Shown here one piece after another: positions 48,653-61,719 of a DNA stretch of 64,000 nt. The stretch is from Ficedula albicollis. Taxonomy: Eukaryota > Chordata > Aves > Passeriformes > Muscicapidae. Where the stretch lies: the NCBI RefSeq assembly GCF_000247815.1, contig NC_021674.1, positions 31,463,453 through 31,527,452 of the forward strand. Reading direction: 5' to 3'. The stretch's first letter is position 1, and every line of letters starts with the position of its first letter. The position numbers and the translations under genes were made by a program. Under the pieces are notes generated by a model, which saw only the letters and a program-made list of their open reading frames with translations, searched no databases and was not told the DNA's origin.

Positions 48653-50770
48653 TGACTGGCGATAACTATAATTACCAGCCTTGGAAAGTTCCTTTTTGAA
48701 AGAATGGTTTAATGGATTTGGATTATTTGCCTCAGAAAGGTGAGGAGTAAGAAGGTTCATGACAGAAGCATATAAAATGATAATTGGTGGAGAGATGATA
48801 AGAGAGAAACTCTAGTTCTCTTTTCAACAAAGGAACAAGGAATCACATAGTGAGACTGAATGGGAAGTCAGGATGAAAAAAAATACTTTTCAGAGAATAC
48901 AATTTAAGGCTTTAGAAATTTACTGCCACAGCCTGCCTTTGAGGCCAAGAGTTTAGCAAAATGTCACAAAAACTTTCTTGCTTAATTAGTAGAAAGAGTG
49001 TATAGGTCTAAATAATGAAGGATAATACAGTTTTGGAAAAGTTAAATATGTTCTCTAGGGAGACCACTAAACAGGGGATATGTCCTATATTCCACATTCT
49101 TGTATTGCTACAACAGATTTGGGTTAGTATTTTACAAGATAATAAAGTTTAAAAAACTTTAAGAAATTTAAAAGTTATTGAAGTGTTGTATTTTTCACTG
49201 TTTGCATGAAGATATGATTTTTTTTTCAGGAAAAATTAGAGATAAAGACATGGTAGAAATGAAAAAGTACTGACTAAACACCATATAACAATGCAAGATG
49301 AAGCACTGTTTTATTCCCGTGTGGCCCTGGCACTTTTGTTTCTCTGGATGCCCATGTGCTCTCCCCCAGTAGTCTGTTGACTCAAATGTCCGTCATGGAC
49401 ATAAGCAGCATAAACTCTGCCTAAGCACGAGCAGCTGTCACCCTGTGAGACGCATGTGCTCAGAACCAAGTGCGTGTCACTTTAGAAATGTTGGAGGATA
49501 CGACTTTGACTTGGCCATAAAAGGAAGGAGGGGGACGGACCCAGGGAAGATATGGGCACTGCAGCAGGTACTGGAAATTGTTCTTGGCTCCTAGCAGCAT
49601 TGTTTGATCTGTTCAGTGGGTCATGTGCCAGCCAGCCGACTTGCTACGTGTGTTTAGACAGCTCCTGCATGTCTGAATTCTCCTGGCCAGCCAGCTGCTT
49701 TAACTCCTTCAGCTGCCCTCAGTGCCAGGAGTCAGGCAGTACTGGAAGAAGCAGGACAAAATCCAGCAGGTTAAAAAGTAGCACAGGGTTTAAGTGAAGA
49801 TGGGGTTTGGCATGGCAAAGGAAATGGAGAATTTGCTGGGACTCTTGAATTAATGATTGCTGTTGATAAAAGGTCATGACCATCATCCTCCTGAGATGTG
49901 TTTCCTAACACATTTAATGGAAAATTAACCAGGAGAGCTTCTGCTCTCTGAAGCTTTGAAATCCTGCCATGGAAACCTGTAGCAGAGGAAGAAGAGACAA
50001 AAGCAGCAGCAGCAGCATGCAGCATAACCTGGTGTCAAGAATAACTGTGAGAGACAGGTGCATACACTTGTCATGCCATGCATCTTCAGTGGCATGCCCC
50101 CTCACAAAAACAAATACTAAGACTAGAAAAGCCTGAAGCTCATGAAAAATCTGTGATCCTGACCCCCTCCCCTCCTTACCCCACCATCACCTGATGGCCA
50201 TTAGAGAACAGTCTCTGCATTTGTGACATAGGTCCCCTTTACAACAGGCTTAAATGGGAACCTGGCAGAGCATTGCCTGAGGAAAGTTTTCTGGACCTCC
50301 TACCTCTCTGTCAGTCCTTTCTTTAAAAATATTCACTAACAGATTTGAGGTTTTGATGTGACTTGTTGCCCTTGTTACATACTGAAGTCCTTATACCAGC
50401 AACCATCTCCCTGTTTGCCTCTTCTGCTGTGCTGATCCAAATTCTAAGGTCACTGGTAGAGATCCAGAGTCATTCCCTGGGGTTTATTCCAGCCTGTCAG
50501 CAGCACTGCTGAAAGCTGAGTGCACCCTCCTGTTTCCCACCCCTTCACCCAGGGTGACAGGCTGGTTGTGAGGTGTTCTGTGACATCTCACACTTCAGGC
50601 ATTGTATTGGTGTTTGTCATGTTGCAGCATGAGGAGACCCAGCTGGCATCCTGGGAATTTCAAACAGCATCCATGAAGACTTCTTTGTTCTGCTCTTGGA
50701 TTCTCCTGTACTGGCAATCTCTTGTCCTTTTGTGCAGTTCGATAAAAGCAAGGGCAGAATCCAAATCATG
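48653..50770. other. unique non-coding DNA, AT-rich at left
   Basis: 48690-49300 is AT-rich. A short AGC run (five units) lies at about 50001-50016. No gene or transposon recognised. Confidence 0.55.
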
Positions 50771-50965
50771 AGCTGGGAAAATCCCAGAGAGAATGGGAAT
50801 GAAGGAGGGACAGGGACACCCTTCCACTCAGCAAACAGGCCTGGGGCCACTGACCACACAGTGTCAACTGAGCTGGGAAAATCCCAGAGAGAATGGGAAT
50901 GAAGGAGGGACAGGGACACCCTTCCACTCAGCAAACAGGCCTGGGGCCACTGACCACACAGTGTC
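50771..50965. repeat. 100-bp tandem duplication, 2 copies
   Basis: AGCTGGGAAAATCCCAGAGA starts at 50771 and at 50871. The copies (50771-50870 and 50871-50965) show no difference in the overlapping part that I can see. Each copy starts with a small palindrome (CTGGGAAAATCCCAG). Confidence 0.95.
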
Positions 50966-52084
50966 TGGAGACCATCCATAACATGAGGAAACCACTACAA
51001 ACTACTTTGATGGTAAAACAGCAACACATTCCCACGGGTGTTTTCACAAGCTAAAAGGTTTTTGCATTGCTGACAAGAAGGCTCTTTCCATCCAACATGC
51101 CACTGAAGTCAGGAGAGTCACACTGGTGCAGCAATTCCAACAGCTGAGAGCAGAGTAAGCTGCAATTTTCCTGCAGCAGTGGGAAGGGCAGCCTTTTGCC
51201 TTTCACCAGCTCAGCCGTGAGTCCCAGGGAGGCAGACTCTCCTCCTCACTCCTATTCCATGGACCAGCCAAGGAGGATGTTCAGGCTGTCAGACAGAATG
51301 GGGACTGAGGCTAATGACGGAGGAGGTTATGGGCTTGTTCCTGTGATGGCTACTCTTTCTTCAAGAGGGGATGGGTTAGTATGTGCAACTGGCCTGGAAA
51401 GTGAACTGGGGGAGAGGAAAGCAATGGCATGTAGCCCCCCACTTCCATTTGCATTTGCCAGCTTGGGCTAGAATATGCTGCTAGTGCTACCCTGGGCATG
51501 AGTCTCAGGCAGGGATGCCAATGTATCCTTGACTTGTTTCTCTGCATTTGTCTCTGCTCCAGAAAGCTGGAAACTTGCCAGGATGGCTTGCAGAATCTGG
51601 GTCTTGTTGCTCTTAGCTGACTTTATACCATTTTACACCAGCTGCAAATGCCAAGTAGCAGCTCAGCCCCCAGTTAACAGGATCACTGAGCACTGTTGGT
51701 TCCATTGGGGTGGAAGATTAGTATCCAACACATTGGCTGGGGGTTCTTGCACACAGGGGTGAGGGAACAGGCGTCGCTGCCATCTTCATCTTCTCAGAGA
51801 CAAGCAGCAACAGATTCTTTGGGCATCTGTCACCTCCAGGCCAGCTCCCTCTGTCATTAGGTCTGCTATCAAAGGCATTGCTATGTCCTCCCCAAACCAC
51901 TTGTCTCCAAAATAGATCCTACCTGCTAGGTACACAGCTATGAGCAGAAGTCCTGTACATTTTGAGAAACAGCCTTTTCCATTGTATCTTTCTGAAATTA
52001 TAGAGGTCTGCATGGAATTTTCTGCCAGCAGAGAACAGTACTGAACTTCTCTAGGACTGAAAGCATCACAGGACAATGAGGGGA
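50966..52084. other. unique non-coding DNA upstream of the CR1 fragment
   Basis: No gene recognised. The last 60-80 bp before 52085 may already belong to the CR1, but similarity is too weak to claim by eye. Confidence 0.5.
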
Positions 52085-53215
52085 TCAGTTTAGGAAAGTC
52101 AGTCCTGCTTGACCATCCTGACCTTCTGTGACAGGGTGATCCTCTAAATGGATGAGGGAAAGGCAGTGGATGTATCTACCTGGACTAAACTAAAGACTTT
52201 TATATTAATTCATTCATCATCCTCCAGGAGAAACTGGCTGTTCATGGCCTGGATTGGTGCACTCTTCACTGGGCAAAAGCTGTCTGGATGGCCAAGCCCA
52301 GAGAGTGGAGGTGAATGGAGTCACACCAGCTGGGGGCTGCTCACAGGTGCTGCTCCCCAGGGCTCAGTGTTGAGAACAGCTCTGTTTAATCTCTATTGAT
52401 GATCTGGATGAGGCGAGGGCATTGAGAGCACCCCCAGTCAGAACTGCAGACACACCAATTTGGGCTGGAGTATCAACCTGCTGGAGCACAGGAGAGCCCT
52501 GCAGAAGGGTCTGGACAGGCTGGGTCGATGGGCAGAGACCAGCTGCAGGAGGGCCAACAAGGTGAAGTTCTGGGTCCTGCCCTTGGGTCACAACAGCCCC
52601 TTGCAGCACAGGCTGGGGCAGAGTGGCTGGAAAGCTGCCCAGCAGAAAAGGGCCTGTGAGTGCTGGTTTGCAGCAGCTGAACATGAGCCAGCAGAGTGCC
52701 AAGGAGGCCAATGGCATCCTGGCCAGTGTCAGCCATAGTGTGGCCAGCAGGAGCAGGGCAGGGATTGTCCCCCTGCACTCAGCACTGCTGAGGCTGCACC
52801 TTGAATGCAGTGCTCAGCTCTGGGCTTCTCAATTCAAGAAGGACACTGAGGTGCTGGAGAGTATCCAGAGAAGGGCAGTGGGGCTGGGGAAGGGTCTGGA
52901 GCACAAATCTTATGAGGAGCAGCTGAGACAGCTGGGGGTGTTTAATCAGGAGAAAAGGAGGTTCAGAGGGGACTTTTTTGCTGTCTACAACTACCTGAAA
53001 GGAGGTTGTAGTCACGTGGATGTCGGTCTCTTCTCCCAGGTTGCAACTGACAGGATGAGATGAAACAGTCTCCAGTTGTGCCTGGAGAGTTATAGATTCA
53101 ATATTTAGACTGGAAATTTCTTCACCGAAAGGGTTGTCAAGCATTGCCCAGGAAAGAGGTTGAGTCACCATTCCTGAGAATTCTGGATACCCAAGAACAG
53201 CGCAGAGCAGTGGAG
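52085..53215 (+). mobile_element. CR1 LINE fragment with reverse-transcriptase and 3' ORF region, broken
   Basis: This block follows the CR1 second open frame: CTTCTGTGACAGGGTGAT, then GGATGAGGGAAAGGCAGTGG, then the RT motif PQGSVL (codons at 52355-52372) followed by ALFN. The next motif, which should read FADD with the two catalytic aspartates, is destroyed near 52445-52455 by an indel (GCAGACACACC). A stop precedes it at about 52397. Further on, an open stretch (52623-53063, 146 codons) still shows CR1 C-terminal words: MSQQ, ANGILA, VASRSRAGIVPLHSAL, HLEC, KGLEHKSYEEQLRQLG and YNYLKGGCS. After that come CTGAAAGGGTTGTCAAGCA-like phrases, and similarity ends at about 53215 before the CR1 3' tail. 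The copy is therefore truncated at both ends and inactive. Boundaries are approximate. Confidence 0.92.
52623..53063 (+). pseudogene. CR1 ORF2 C-terminal remnant (146 codons open)
   Basis: This frame keeps an intact reading frame over the C-terminal region of the CR1 polyprotein, downstream of the RT catalytic box. Residues 19-23 read MSQQS, residues 74-90 include KKDTEVLESIQRR, and near residue 127 it reads YNYLKGGCS. The annotated ATG is not a real start; the frame is open by chance after frameshifts upstream. No catalytic residue is present. Confidence 0.85.
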
Positions 53216-55551
53216 AGAAATTTTAGCATCCAGTCCTCTGTTGTGGCAAGCAACCACGACACACGAATGTACTCAAAGGCACTTTTGTAAATCAGGCTGT
53301 CAGGTGCACTCCATCAGAGCACCTTCCTGCAGAGGGAACTGCGTGGGGCACTTAGCCATCAGCATAGCAGCAGAGCAAATCAGGCAACTGTCTTCAGTAA
53401 CCAAGATGGATTTGTGACATCAGGACATCAGCACTGTTCTCAGTAAGTGTCTGGGTAAATATCTGAAGCATCACTTTGGGACTGATTTTACTATTTACCA
53501 TTACCATTTTACCAATTGCTCTTACGAAATTTTAGCTTTAAAACCATGAGAAACTCCTACCCTCATTAAATTGTCATGATCTGGACCCATGTGCAACTTT
53601 TAGAAGAGACGAGACCTGTTCCCTTGCTCAAGTTTTCTCCTGTGCACACATGCCAATTAAAGAAAAAAAAAAAAGAAAAAAGAAAAAAAAAAGCATAGTT
53701 TTTTTGTTGAAGGAGGCAAAGGGGTGGACAATTCAACATCAAGGTCTAAGAATTTGTCTACCATAGCAAAGTTACTTTAGGCTTGACAAAGTTACCCTTC
53801 TTAATTGGAAGCAGCCTGAAAGGAATTACAAAGCAAAATAGAATATTTGAAATGCTTGTTCCTATTGTTACACTGCTCTGTTTAACTGCTTTGGCAAACC
53901 TGCTGTTGGTTATAAATTTCTTCCCTGTGCCAAGTCAACCGAGCAATAATGAAACATCTGTGCTCCTGAGTTACTCTGGGCCCTTGGCCTCCTGGCAGCT
54001 ATTATTCTTTCCTCCCTGTGCCTGTGGTGCTTTGAAGCTGGTGCATGTTCACAGAGGTTGCAGCCCGTCAGGAAGACACCTGGCCACATGCAGGCTTCTG
54101 ACCCAACTCACAGCAGCCCTGGGCTCAGTATCCCAGGTGCTCTCATGCCTGGCAGCCAGGCTGTATCTTCCCTGCTGCCTCTGCCTCGTCCTTTCCCACA
54201 CCTCATCCCTCTCCACTCCTACCTGCCTGACCTCCTGGGTGCCCACACCCAGACCCATGAGAATGTTCAGGTGAACACCTGGGTCCAAGCCAGCAAGGCC
54301 AGTGCTGCGTTCTTATGTGCTGTGTACAGTCCAATAGGTCTTTTTGTTCTTTTATGTGAACATAAGTTCACCAGAAACTCAAATACATCTAACTTGTCGA
54401 GAGATGACAGATCTCCCAAGGCAAAATGCCTCTGCCCTGCATGCTTGCACAGCCTGGCCCTGGATTGTGTGTTTGTATGTTTGTGATCGCATGTTTGTCG
54501 AGATCACACACGGCCCTATGACTTCATCAGCAAGAGTATTCCCAAGCATTAGGGCAAACTATTGCATTTGGCTCCCCAAGAGCACTCCACAGACAGCAGC
54601 CCTGCTGGGAGCCCCATCAGGCAAGCAGAGCAGCAGGCTCCCTGCCCCACACGGCCCAGCATGCCTGCAGCACCGTCCAGGACATGTGAGCAGCCCCACG
54701 TGTGTGCACCGTGCCCTGTGGACTCTGCCTGGGAGCCCTGCACAGCCCCACGGCCTGCCTGCCTCGCAGAGCTGCTGCTCAGAGAGCCGCACCTGCAGAG
54801 CAAGTGTCTGTCCTGTGAGGCATCCTTCTGTCCTGGGGGCTGGCACAGCAGGCTGCAAACGGTACACCTCCCTCCCTTATCACTTACAGCCAGCCTGAGC
54901 CAGCCACCGAGGTGATGTGGGTGCCCCATGTTACCAAGCTCCCTAATGTGTATGGCAACAGCCAGAACAGCAGTGTGTGGATCCCCTGAGAAATACACCC
55001 GGGCCCCCTCATCCCTACAGTAAAGATCACCTTCTGCTTGCAGACAGTGTCCAGTGTCTGCACTCTGCATGCAGGAGACTCAGCATGGCTTCACCTTGAG
55101 ATCCTGAAAGCTTCAAGACTCATACAAGCCAGTGCCAAATACTTCTTTGTGAAAACCAAAGTCCAGGGTAGGATTTGGGGTGTGAACAGCTTTTGGAAGT
55201 TCTTGCTACGTACCAGTGTGGGGTTTTTTTGGTAGATATATTCATACATGAGGACAATGGTCCCACCTGTAGCCTTCAGACAGTAACAAGCTGCCCAATG
55301 TCCTGTTGGAAAGTTCTCAAAAGTGATGTTATTATGGGTGGGATAAAAGTCTCCAGAGATGGGTCCTGAACTCCTCTCATTCCAGACTAGGTACATCTTT
55401 CAGAACAAAACTAATTCTAATTTTTATTTAGGCAAGACTAGCAGTCATTCCCATTAAATTCTGGAATAGGTGTTTGTTTCATGTCAGTGGAGAGGGAAGC
55501 AAAGTCTGGCCTTTGCACTGACCTATGTCATACCTATGGGGCTGCATGTCA
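53216..55551. other. unique non-coding DNA with A-rich tract
   Basis: An A-rich tract with G interruptions lies at 53659-53692. The GC-richer part at 54000-55030 carries several overlapping open frames of 140-184 codons on both strands (53783-54274, 54344-54898, 54549-55070). They overlap each other on opposite strands, show no known domain and have low-complexity composition rich in Ser, Pro, Cys and Leu, so they look like chance frames in GC-rich DNA. Confidence 0.5.
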
Positions 55552-55737
55552 CCCATGCTACAAACTGGCAGCTCTGTCAGTGTTGCACTTGCACCCTGGA
55601 TTCTGGTTCTCAGCTGCCCATGCTACAAACTGGCAGCTCTCAGTGTTGCACTTGCACCCTGGATTCTGGTTACCCATGCTACAAACTGGCAGCTCTGTCA
55701 GTGTTGCACTTGCACCCTGGATTCTGGTTCTCAGCTG
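55552..55737. repeat. three-copy tandem repeat, units of about 65, 56 and 65 bp
   Basis: CCCATGCTACAAACTGGCAG starts at 55552, 55617 and 55673. Copies 1 and 3 have GCTCTGTCAGTG and end TTCTCAGCTG. Copy 2 lacks the GT and most of the TCTCAGCTG end. The pattern is long-short-long, as in the 43.4-kb repeat where the odd copy is the first. Short plus-strand frames across it repeat the peptide HPGF but change frame because of the length differences. Confidence 0.95.
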
Positions 55738-58700
55738 TGTCCCCTTCACCTCCAGCCCAAGCAGCACATGCAGCTGCTGGGATGTCCTTTTCAATAACAG
55801 AACATGCCCAAAGCTCACTGGCAACCCCCAGAGACTTAGTGATGGCGTAACATTGAGTATCTGCAGAAGGGGATTGTGTGGCAGGCCTGTAGGTGCCCTA
55901 AGGACTGCACACACCCTTGGGCAGGCTCCTCAGGGCACAGTCAGTGCAGCTAACATCTCCAGTGTATGCTCTTAGGTCCACCTACTCTGCCTGGGTTTTG
56001 TGTGCTTGAGTGACTTTGGGTTTCTTTCATAGCTCAGGATGCTTCCTGCGCGTTCCCTCTGCTGGTATGTTGTTAGAAGGGTCAGGTGTTAATTTGTGTG
56101 GTTTTATAATTGATGTGCCTGCACCTGAAGGTCACAACAACAATTTACACCAGGAAAAACACTCAGAGGAAAGCCTTGCTCATTTTCTGCACCACAAGGG
56201 AAGTCTCTGGACCCCGCACATGACTCAGACATGGTCCACAGCAACTGCAGGATTCTGGCATCAGCATGGTGATTTTGCAGGGCTGCCTATTGTGCTCTAA
56301 TCACCTGCTCTCATGGGCAGCTGCGCCAGCGTGACAGGTTTTCCTGCCTCTTCAAAACACAGCCCTGGCCAATGGATATGGGCAGAACTCACTGTTTACA
56401 CTTTTCTGCATGGCAGACATGTCCTGTTTTTCTGTGGGAAACTGCTGCCTGGGAGGAAGCAGTGACTTCCTTGTACGTCCTGTGTGTTACCTTTTCATTC
56501 CATCTTCGCTCTAAGTCTCAGGACTGAGATTTTCCAATTGACCCAAAAGGCTTTGAAATTCCTGCTCCCAGCACCTGCAATAACTGCAAGCTAAAATGCT
56601 CCTCAGTGCTTCTAAAATGCTTGGTTGTTTCAAGGCATGCTTCAGAGTGGGGATTGCATCTGACAGCAGTGACCAGAAAAGGCAGTGTTGGCAGTAGGCA
56701 CAACCCAAAGAATTGTTCCCTTCACCCAACTTTGAGTAAATCAGGTCCCAAGAAGAAGTGCTAACACGTATGTGCAGCCCACCAAGACCCAGAGGGTCCA
56801 GCAAACCTCAGTGCCAGGGGCTCACTGGACCTGGTTGTTTCTTTGTCAATCACTGAACTTGGGAATGAGGCCCAAAGGAAGGCAGGTAGGTCCCAAAGAG
56901 GCAACTTTAGCCTCTCCCTGCTCACCAGAGTCAGCAGATCAACGTGCTGCAGCGGCAGGACCACAGGCAAAGCAAGGAGCCTGTTAGCCCACTGTCAAAT
57001 ACGTGGTGGTAAATGAAATTACTCCAGTCCAAAAGCCAGCCTCATTTGCTTGAAGATTTTATGCAGATGCCAGAAAGCCTGGTGCAGGAGATGTAAAGTT
57101 CCTCCACAGCCCTCAGGAAAGCCCTGTCTTGCTAGACTACATCCTGAGCTTCCCTGTGCCTGTATACCAGCGCATAGAATGGCCATCTGAGTGAAGAAGT
57201 TGTAGAGCATGGTGCTTTTACAACACCAAGGACACACAAATGCATACAAAGTGTCTTTCTAACGCTCTGGTGTTTTCCTGCACCAGGTGGAATGTCGAGA
57301 GAGGACTGGCAGTCCTCTGGGGAATGCAGAGGCTGTTTCACTCATTTGGCATCTGCAAGGACACAAAATGAGTGTGATAGTATCAATATAGGCTCTAATT
57401 AATTTTTTTTTTCTGCCAGACAAGACCCCTCTGGAACTGAAAAGAGAGACCTGGGAACTCCAAATGGCAGGGGTGACACAGGGTGACAGCTGAAGAGAGA
57501 AAAATCCAGTCGACTGCAGACCTGATTTGTACAAGAGTTGCACACATCCACTACCTGTCTCCAGCCAAGGAATGTAAGATTGAAAGGGTTGCCTGGCTCA
57601 CCCAGCCTGGTTCTCAGTTCTCACAGGTATTTCAGGAATATATTGAATTCCATCTTAAAAAGGGCTTGGTATTTGCCTGGAGTAGAAGTCTGTTTCAGAG
57701 CCCAGTTACTGAACACAACCCCTCCAGGGTTATGGCATGTTTAGCAGAGGTCATGAGCCTCAGTGGAAAAGTGGTTGCAGAAATGGAGCTTTGGCTAGAG
57801 GTTGGATAATGTCAGAAATGTTGAGCCTCCTTCGAATTTCCCTCCAAATTTGCTGTCCTGGCCTCACGTGCATCACCTTTGTTCCTTTGAAGATGGAAAA
57901 GGCAGCACATGCTTCGGTAGCTACCCAGTGCTTGTTTATTTTTTTATGACCCATTTGCCTTAAAATTATCTCAGTCTATTCCCAGTCTCCACAGATCAGC
58001 CTTAAAGTTGCCATGTGAATGACAGCTCTCCTCATTCTATACACACAGACAGGGAGCAATAAACAAGCTATAAAAAGAAATTTGGCACTTTTTCAGCTTA
58101 TCATCTAAGTGTAATTGGTTGTTCTTTACACAACAAAGAAGCTGACCTCTTGCCTATATTATTTGCATGGAAGAGGTGAATCTAGATGGGGTTTTAAGGT
58201 AGAAAATTCCTGCAAAAGCATGAAGTGAGTGGCACAGAAAGGTCTATTGGCCCAGCTGTCAGGTCTAGGTTTCACCCTGGCTCACCCCTGCATGGAAAGG
58301 AAAAACATGTCTCCTCTCCATGGTGGCTGGGTGGACGAAAGAGTTCAGAGCAGCAGGAACCCTGATTTACAGCCCAGCTGTCCTCTCTCCGAGGCCATGA
58401 TCAAAGCATCCCTCCATCCCCACTGCAGAGATGGGAAGAAACGGCCGACTGGCCATCTGCTTGGCACGCTCAGCTCTAGCATGAGGCCAGGGCAAGAGCT
58501 TTGTTTTCATGGACCAGAGCTTCTCACTGTGGCTGCTGAGAGGAAGTGGCTGAACACTAATTCTCAATTAAGCTGTGGAACCAGTAGGTGGGAAGTTCCA
58601 CGCAGGCCAAAAGCCCACAATCTCATCTAGAGATGACTTTTGTTAAGAAAGAAAAGGGTTTGTGACGTCCTGTCCACAAATTTCCTGGTGTACCCTGGAG

Positions 58701-60455
58701 GAGGTCGTGACCCCTGAAAACTCATGCCCCTCTCCAGGGCTGAGGATTGATGCGGCCATTTGGAGACCCAGCTACCAGAACATGAGCAGATCCCCAACCA
58801 GAGGGATCAAACAGCAACATGGGATGCTGCTCTCTGTGTGGAGCACAGGACCAGGCCAAGGCTCTCGGCGGCTATGGGATAAATGTGTACCAGGCCACAA
58901 GTGACAAGCCCAGGCTGAGCTCATGGCAGAGATGACTGTGATCTCCACAGGCCTTCACCCAGCATGGAGTGTGAGGCATCTCCAGAGGCACGGCTCGATG
59001 GGACAGTCAGGTTATCGTCCTGGAGAAAAGGCATGGTGCTGTGCCATTTCCAGAACAGGGGGTTCCTTGGGATTTGAGGGCAGGGCTTGCACATGTGTAT
59101 ACTGCCAACCTGAACTACATGGCATGATGCCACAGATCCCTCACACACACTGCTGGTGGCCAGGTCACCAGACCTGGCTCCCCTCTCGATGCCTGCTTGG
59201 AAAGGGAAGGGAACCCACAGCGAGCAGGTAGGAGAAGTGGCTGAAGGGACTCTGGTGAGAGCAATCCCAGTGCCCCCCTGCCATCCTAGCAGCACTTACA
59301 TCACCACAACAGGGTGTTGTGTGTGTTGGACTATTTGATCTTTGGGGCTGTCTTGAGGGGAAAAGCCAGAAAGGGCCAGAAGATGTGGGGATGTGGTGCA
59401 GCTTGCCCCCCAAGGGATGGCTCCAGGGCAGCCTCAGGAGGTGCCGGCTGTGGCTGGCATGGATACAGGGCATGCGGGCTGCACAAGGATACTGGGTTCT
59501 CCCTCCTGGGGAAGGCTCCAAAGGAAGCTGATTAATGCCTGGAGGGCTGACTGTCGTTCCCTTATGAACCTGGGGAAGGGGTGGTTAGAGGAGAAAGGGG
59601 CTGTGGTTTGGGAACATATTCGTATGGGCAATGGGAAGTAAGGAATCCTTGAGCCCCTAAAATGACAGACCTAGGCAGAAGGGACATGCAGAGGACAGTC
59701 TCTGGGGCATATGTGGTATGGAGGTAGATTTTATGGACAGGGGTGGCTTCCACTTAGGGCCAGTCCTACAAACCCAGCTGTGATTCCTCAGACTCACAAG
59801 TTGGAAAATACAGCAAAACATGAAACTCCACCTCCAACACGTTTATTCCTTCAGTTCCTCCAGCCACCTCCTCACCCTGGCCCCTTAGCTCTAATCCCCC
59901 AGGTTTACATCACACTGCCTACCAGGGGGACTAGCTCTTGGGCTGTTTGCTCCTTGAGGGTTGCTCTCACCATCAGAGCCACATCCCGGGGCCCCAGCCA
60001 CCTGCATGGCCACCCTTCCCTAGCACTACTGCCAGCCTGAAGGAAGTGGTTCAAATGTGATGTCCACACCTGGTCTTGACCTCTGCTGTTGTTGCCATTT
60101 CCAGTTTTATTCAGTATGGCTTCCTGGATAAACAGATGGATTTTCCTCTCCTGACGCTCCATAAATATTATTTCAAGGGTGCCTTTGAAGTGGTACAAAC
60201 AATCACCTGTTTTCCACCTTCACACAATATTTTTACTGTCCTTCATTATGCAGATGGGGTTTTTAGTTCCTTCCTGAGTTAAAATTCTTCTCCAGTGGCT
60301 CTCACTTCTGTTTACCTCATAAGCAACATGTGCCTTTCAGCCACAGCCCTGAATTTCTAGCATCCCAAATAATTTCACAGTATTTCAATCACAGCAATGA
60401 CTGAGGGATTCTTACAGCATTAGAAGCCTGTGCCTTCCTCACAGGGATTCAAGGA
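55738..60455. other. unique non-coding DNA, GC-richer from 58.2 to 60.0 kb
   Basis: No gene or transposon recognised. Open frames reach 133 codons (58229-58630) without a domain. A T-run lies at 57402-57412. Confidence 0.5.
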
Positions 60456-60655
60456 TCCTAACAAAAAGGCCCAGCCTGACAAGGTTTTCTTCCTTGAAGA
60501 ACTAAAATGCTGAATTTGGGTGTCTTACATTACTGTAGAATATGACGAGCAAGTGTCCTAACAAAAAGGCCCAGCCAGACAAGGTTTTCTTCCTTGAAGA
60601 ACTAAAATACTGAATTTGGGTTTCTTACATTACTGTAGAATATGACGAGCAAGTG
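60456..60655. repeat. 100-bp tandem duplication, 2 copies
   Basis: TCCTAACAAAAAGGCCCAGC starts at 60456 and 60556. Both end ATGACGAGCAAGTG. I see three substitutions (CAGCCTGAC against CAGCCAGAC, AATGCTG against AATACTG, GGGTGTC against GGGTTTC). Confidence 0.95.
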
Positions 60656-61719
60656 AGAGAAAACCTGCCCTTATGTACCTTAAAGCTTGACTTTTTTCCT
60701 AAGAGTGTGATTTAGTGCAAGCAAAAGGTATACTTTCTCCCCATGACACTTTATTTATTTATATTATCTACCACAGATATAACACAAACATGGAAGACTG
60801 TAAACGTGAAGGGCTGGGGTGAGGCAGCAAAAGCAGTCACCCCATCTGTATTTCAGAATTTAGTGCAACCATAAAAACCATTCCTGATAAAATACTAGAA
60901 GGAAAATCAGCAATGAATGCATCATCACCATCATAAAGGCATTGAGAAGTCAATCACAAACTACCACAAAGGGGAGGCTTGGAGGCCTCCAAATTTTGCC
61001 AGCTTTCTGGTACTGCTCCTTTTTTTGTGCTTATTAGCTGCCACCCCATCTTGAGTAACATCTCTGAAGCAAGCCCTGGAGAAGAGTGGCAGCCAGAGGC
61101 TGTTTTTCCCCTGTTCTCATCTTCTGCTTGGAGACCTTTGCTCCCTCAGCAAAACCTAACCAACTTATATGGCACTTGAATGAACAGCTTAACTGTAAAC
61201 ACAGAGCAGGACCAAAGGTGAGATAAACAGGAGCCCAGCAGCTCCGGGAACAAGGGGCAGAGTTGACGTTCAAGAATTGGACTGAGACTGATGTTTGCTT
61301 GCCCCTGAGATCACAGGATGTTGCTTTGAGGACCCCTTCCATGGGGGTCCTGTAGGAAATTCACTGCCTGCTAAAAGCAAAGTGGAAGAGAAGAACAAAA
61401 CGAACGCCATAGCTCCGCCCATTGACTGACCCTCTGCCACACTCACCCACTGCCTGGTCATCCATCACACTGACCTCCTTAGCAGCAGTGGGGTCCTCCT
61501 ACAGTTTGTGCTCCCTCTGCTAGCACAGCTCCCTGGGACAGGAGTTTCCCTTCCCCAGGTTTGCACAACACAGAGAGACAGGGAGAATCAGTGGAAATAC
61601 TTACAGGTAGATAACCACTGTTTTTCTAAGAGCAGACCTGCATTGCTTTTGGCAACATTTGACACAGTCAGCTTCAAAACACTTGCCTTGGACCAGGAGC
61701 ATGAGAAAGCTCAGCAGGA
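60656..61719. other. unique non-coding DNA
   Basis: No gene or repeat family recognised. Confidence 0.55.

Noticed and set aside
53783..55070. Several 140-184 codon open frames on both strands
   Set aside because: They overlap on opposite strands in GC-rich DNA, are rich in Ser, Pro, Cys and Leu, and match no family I know.
55481..55975. 164-codon open frame with repeated peptide
   Set aside because: The peptide repeat comes from the three-copy DNA repeat at 55552-55737, whose unequal units change frame. No domain is visible.
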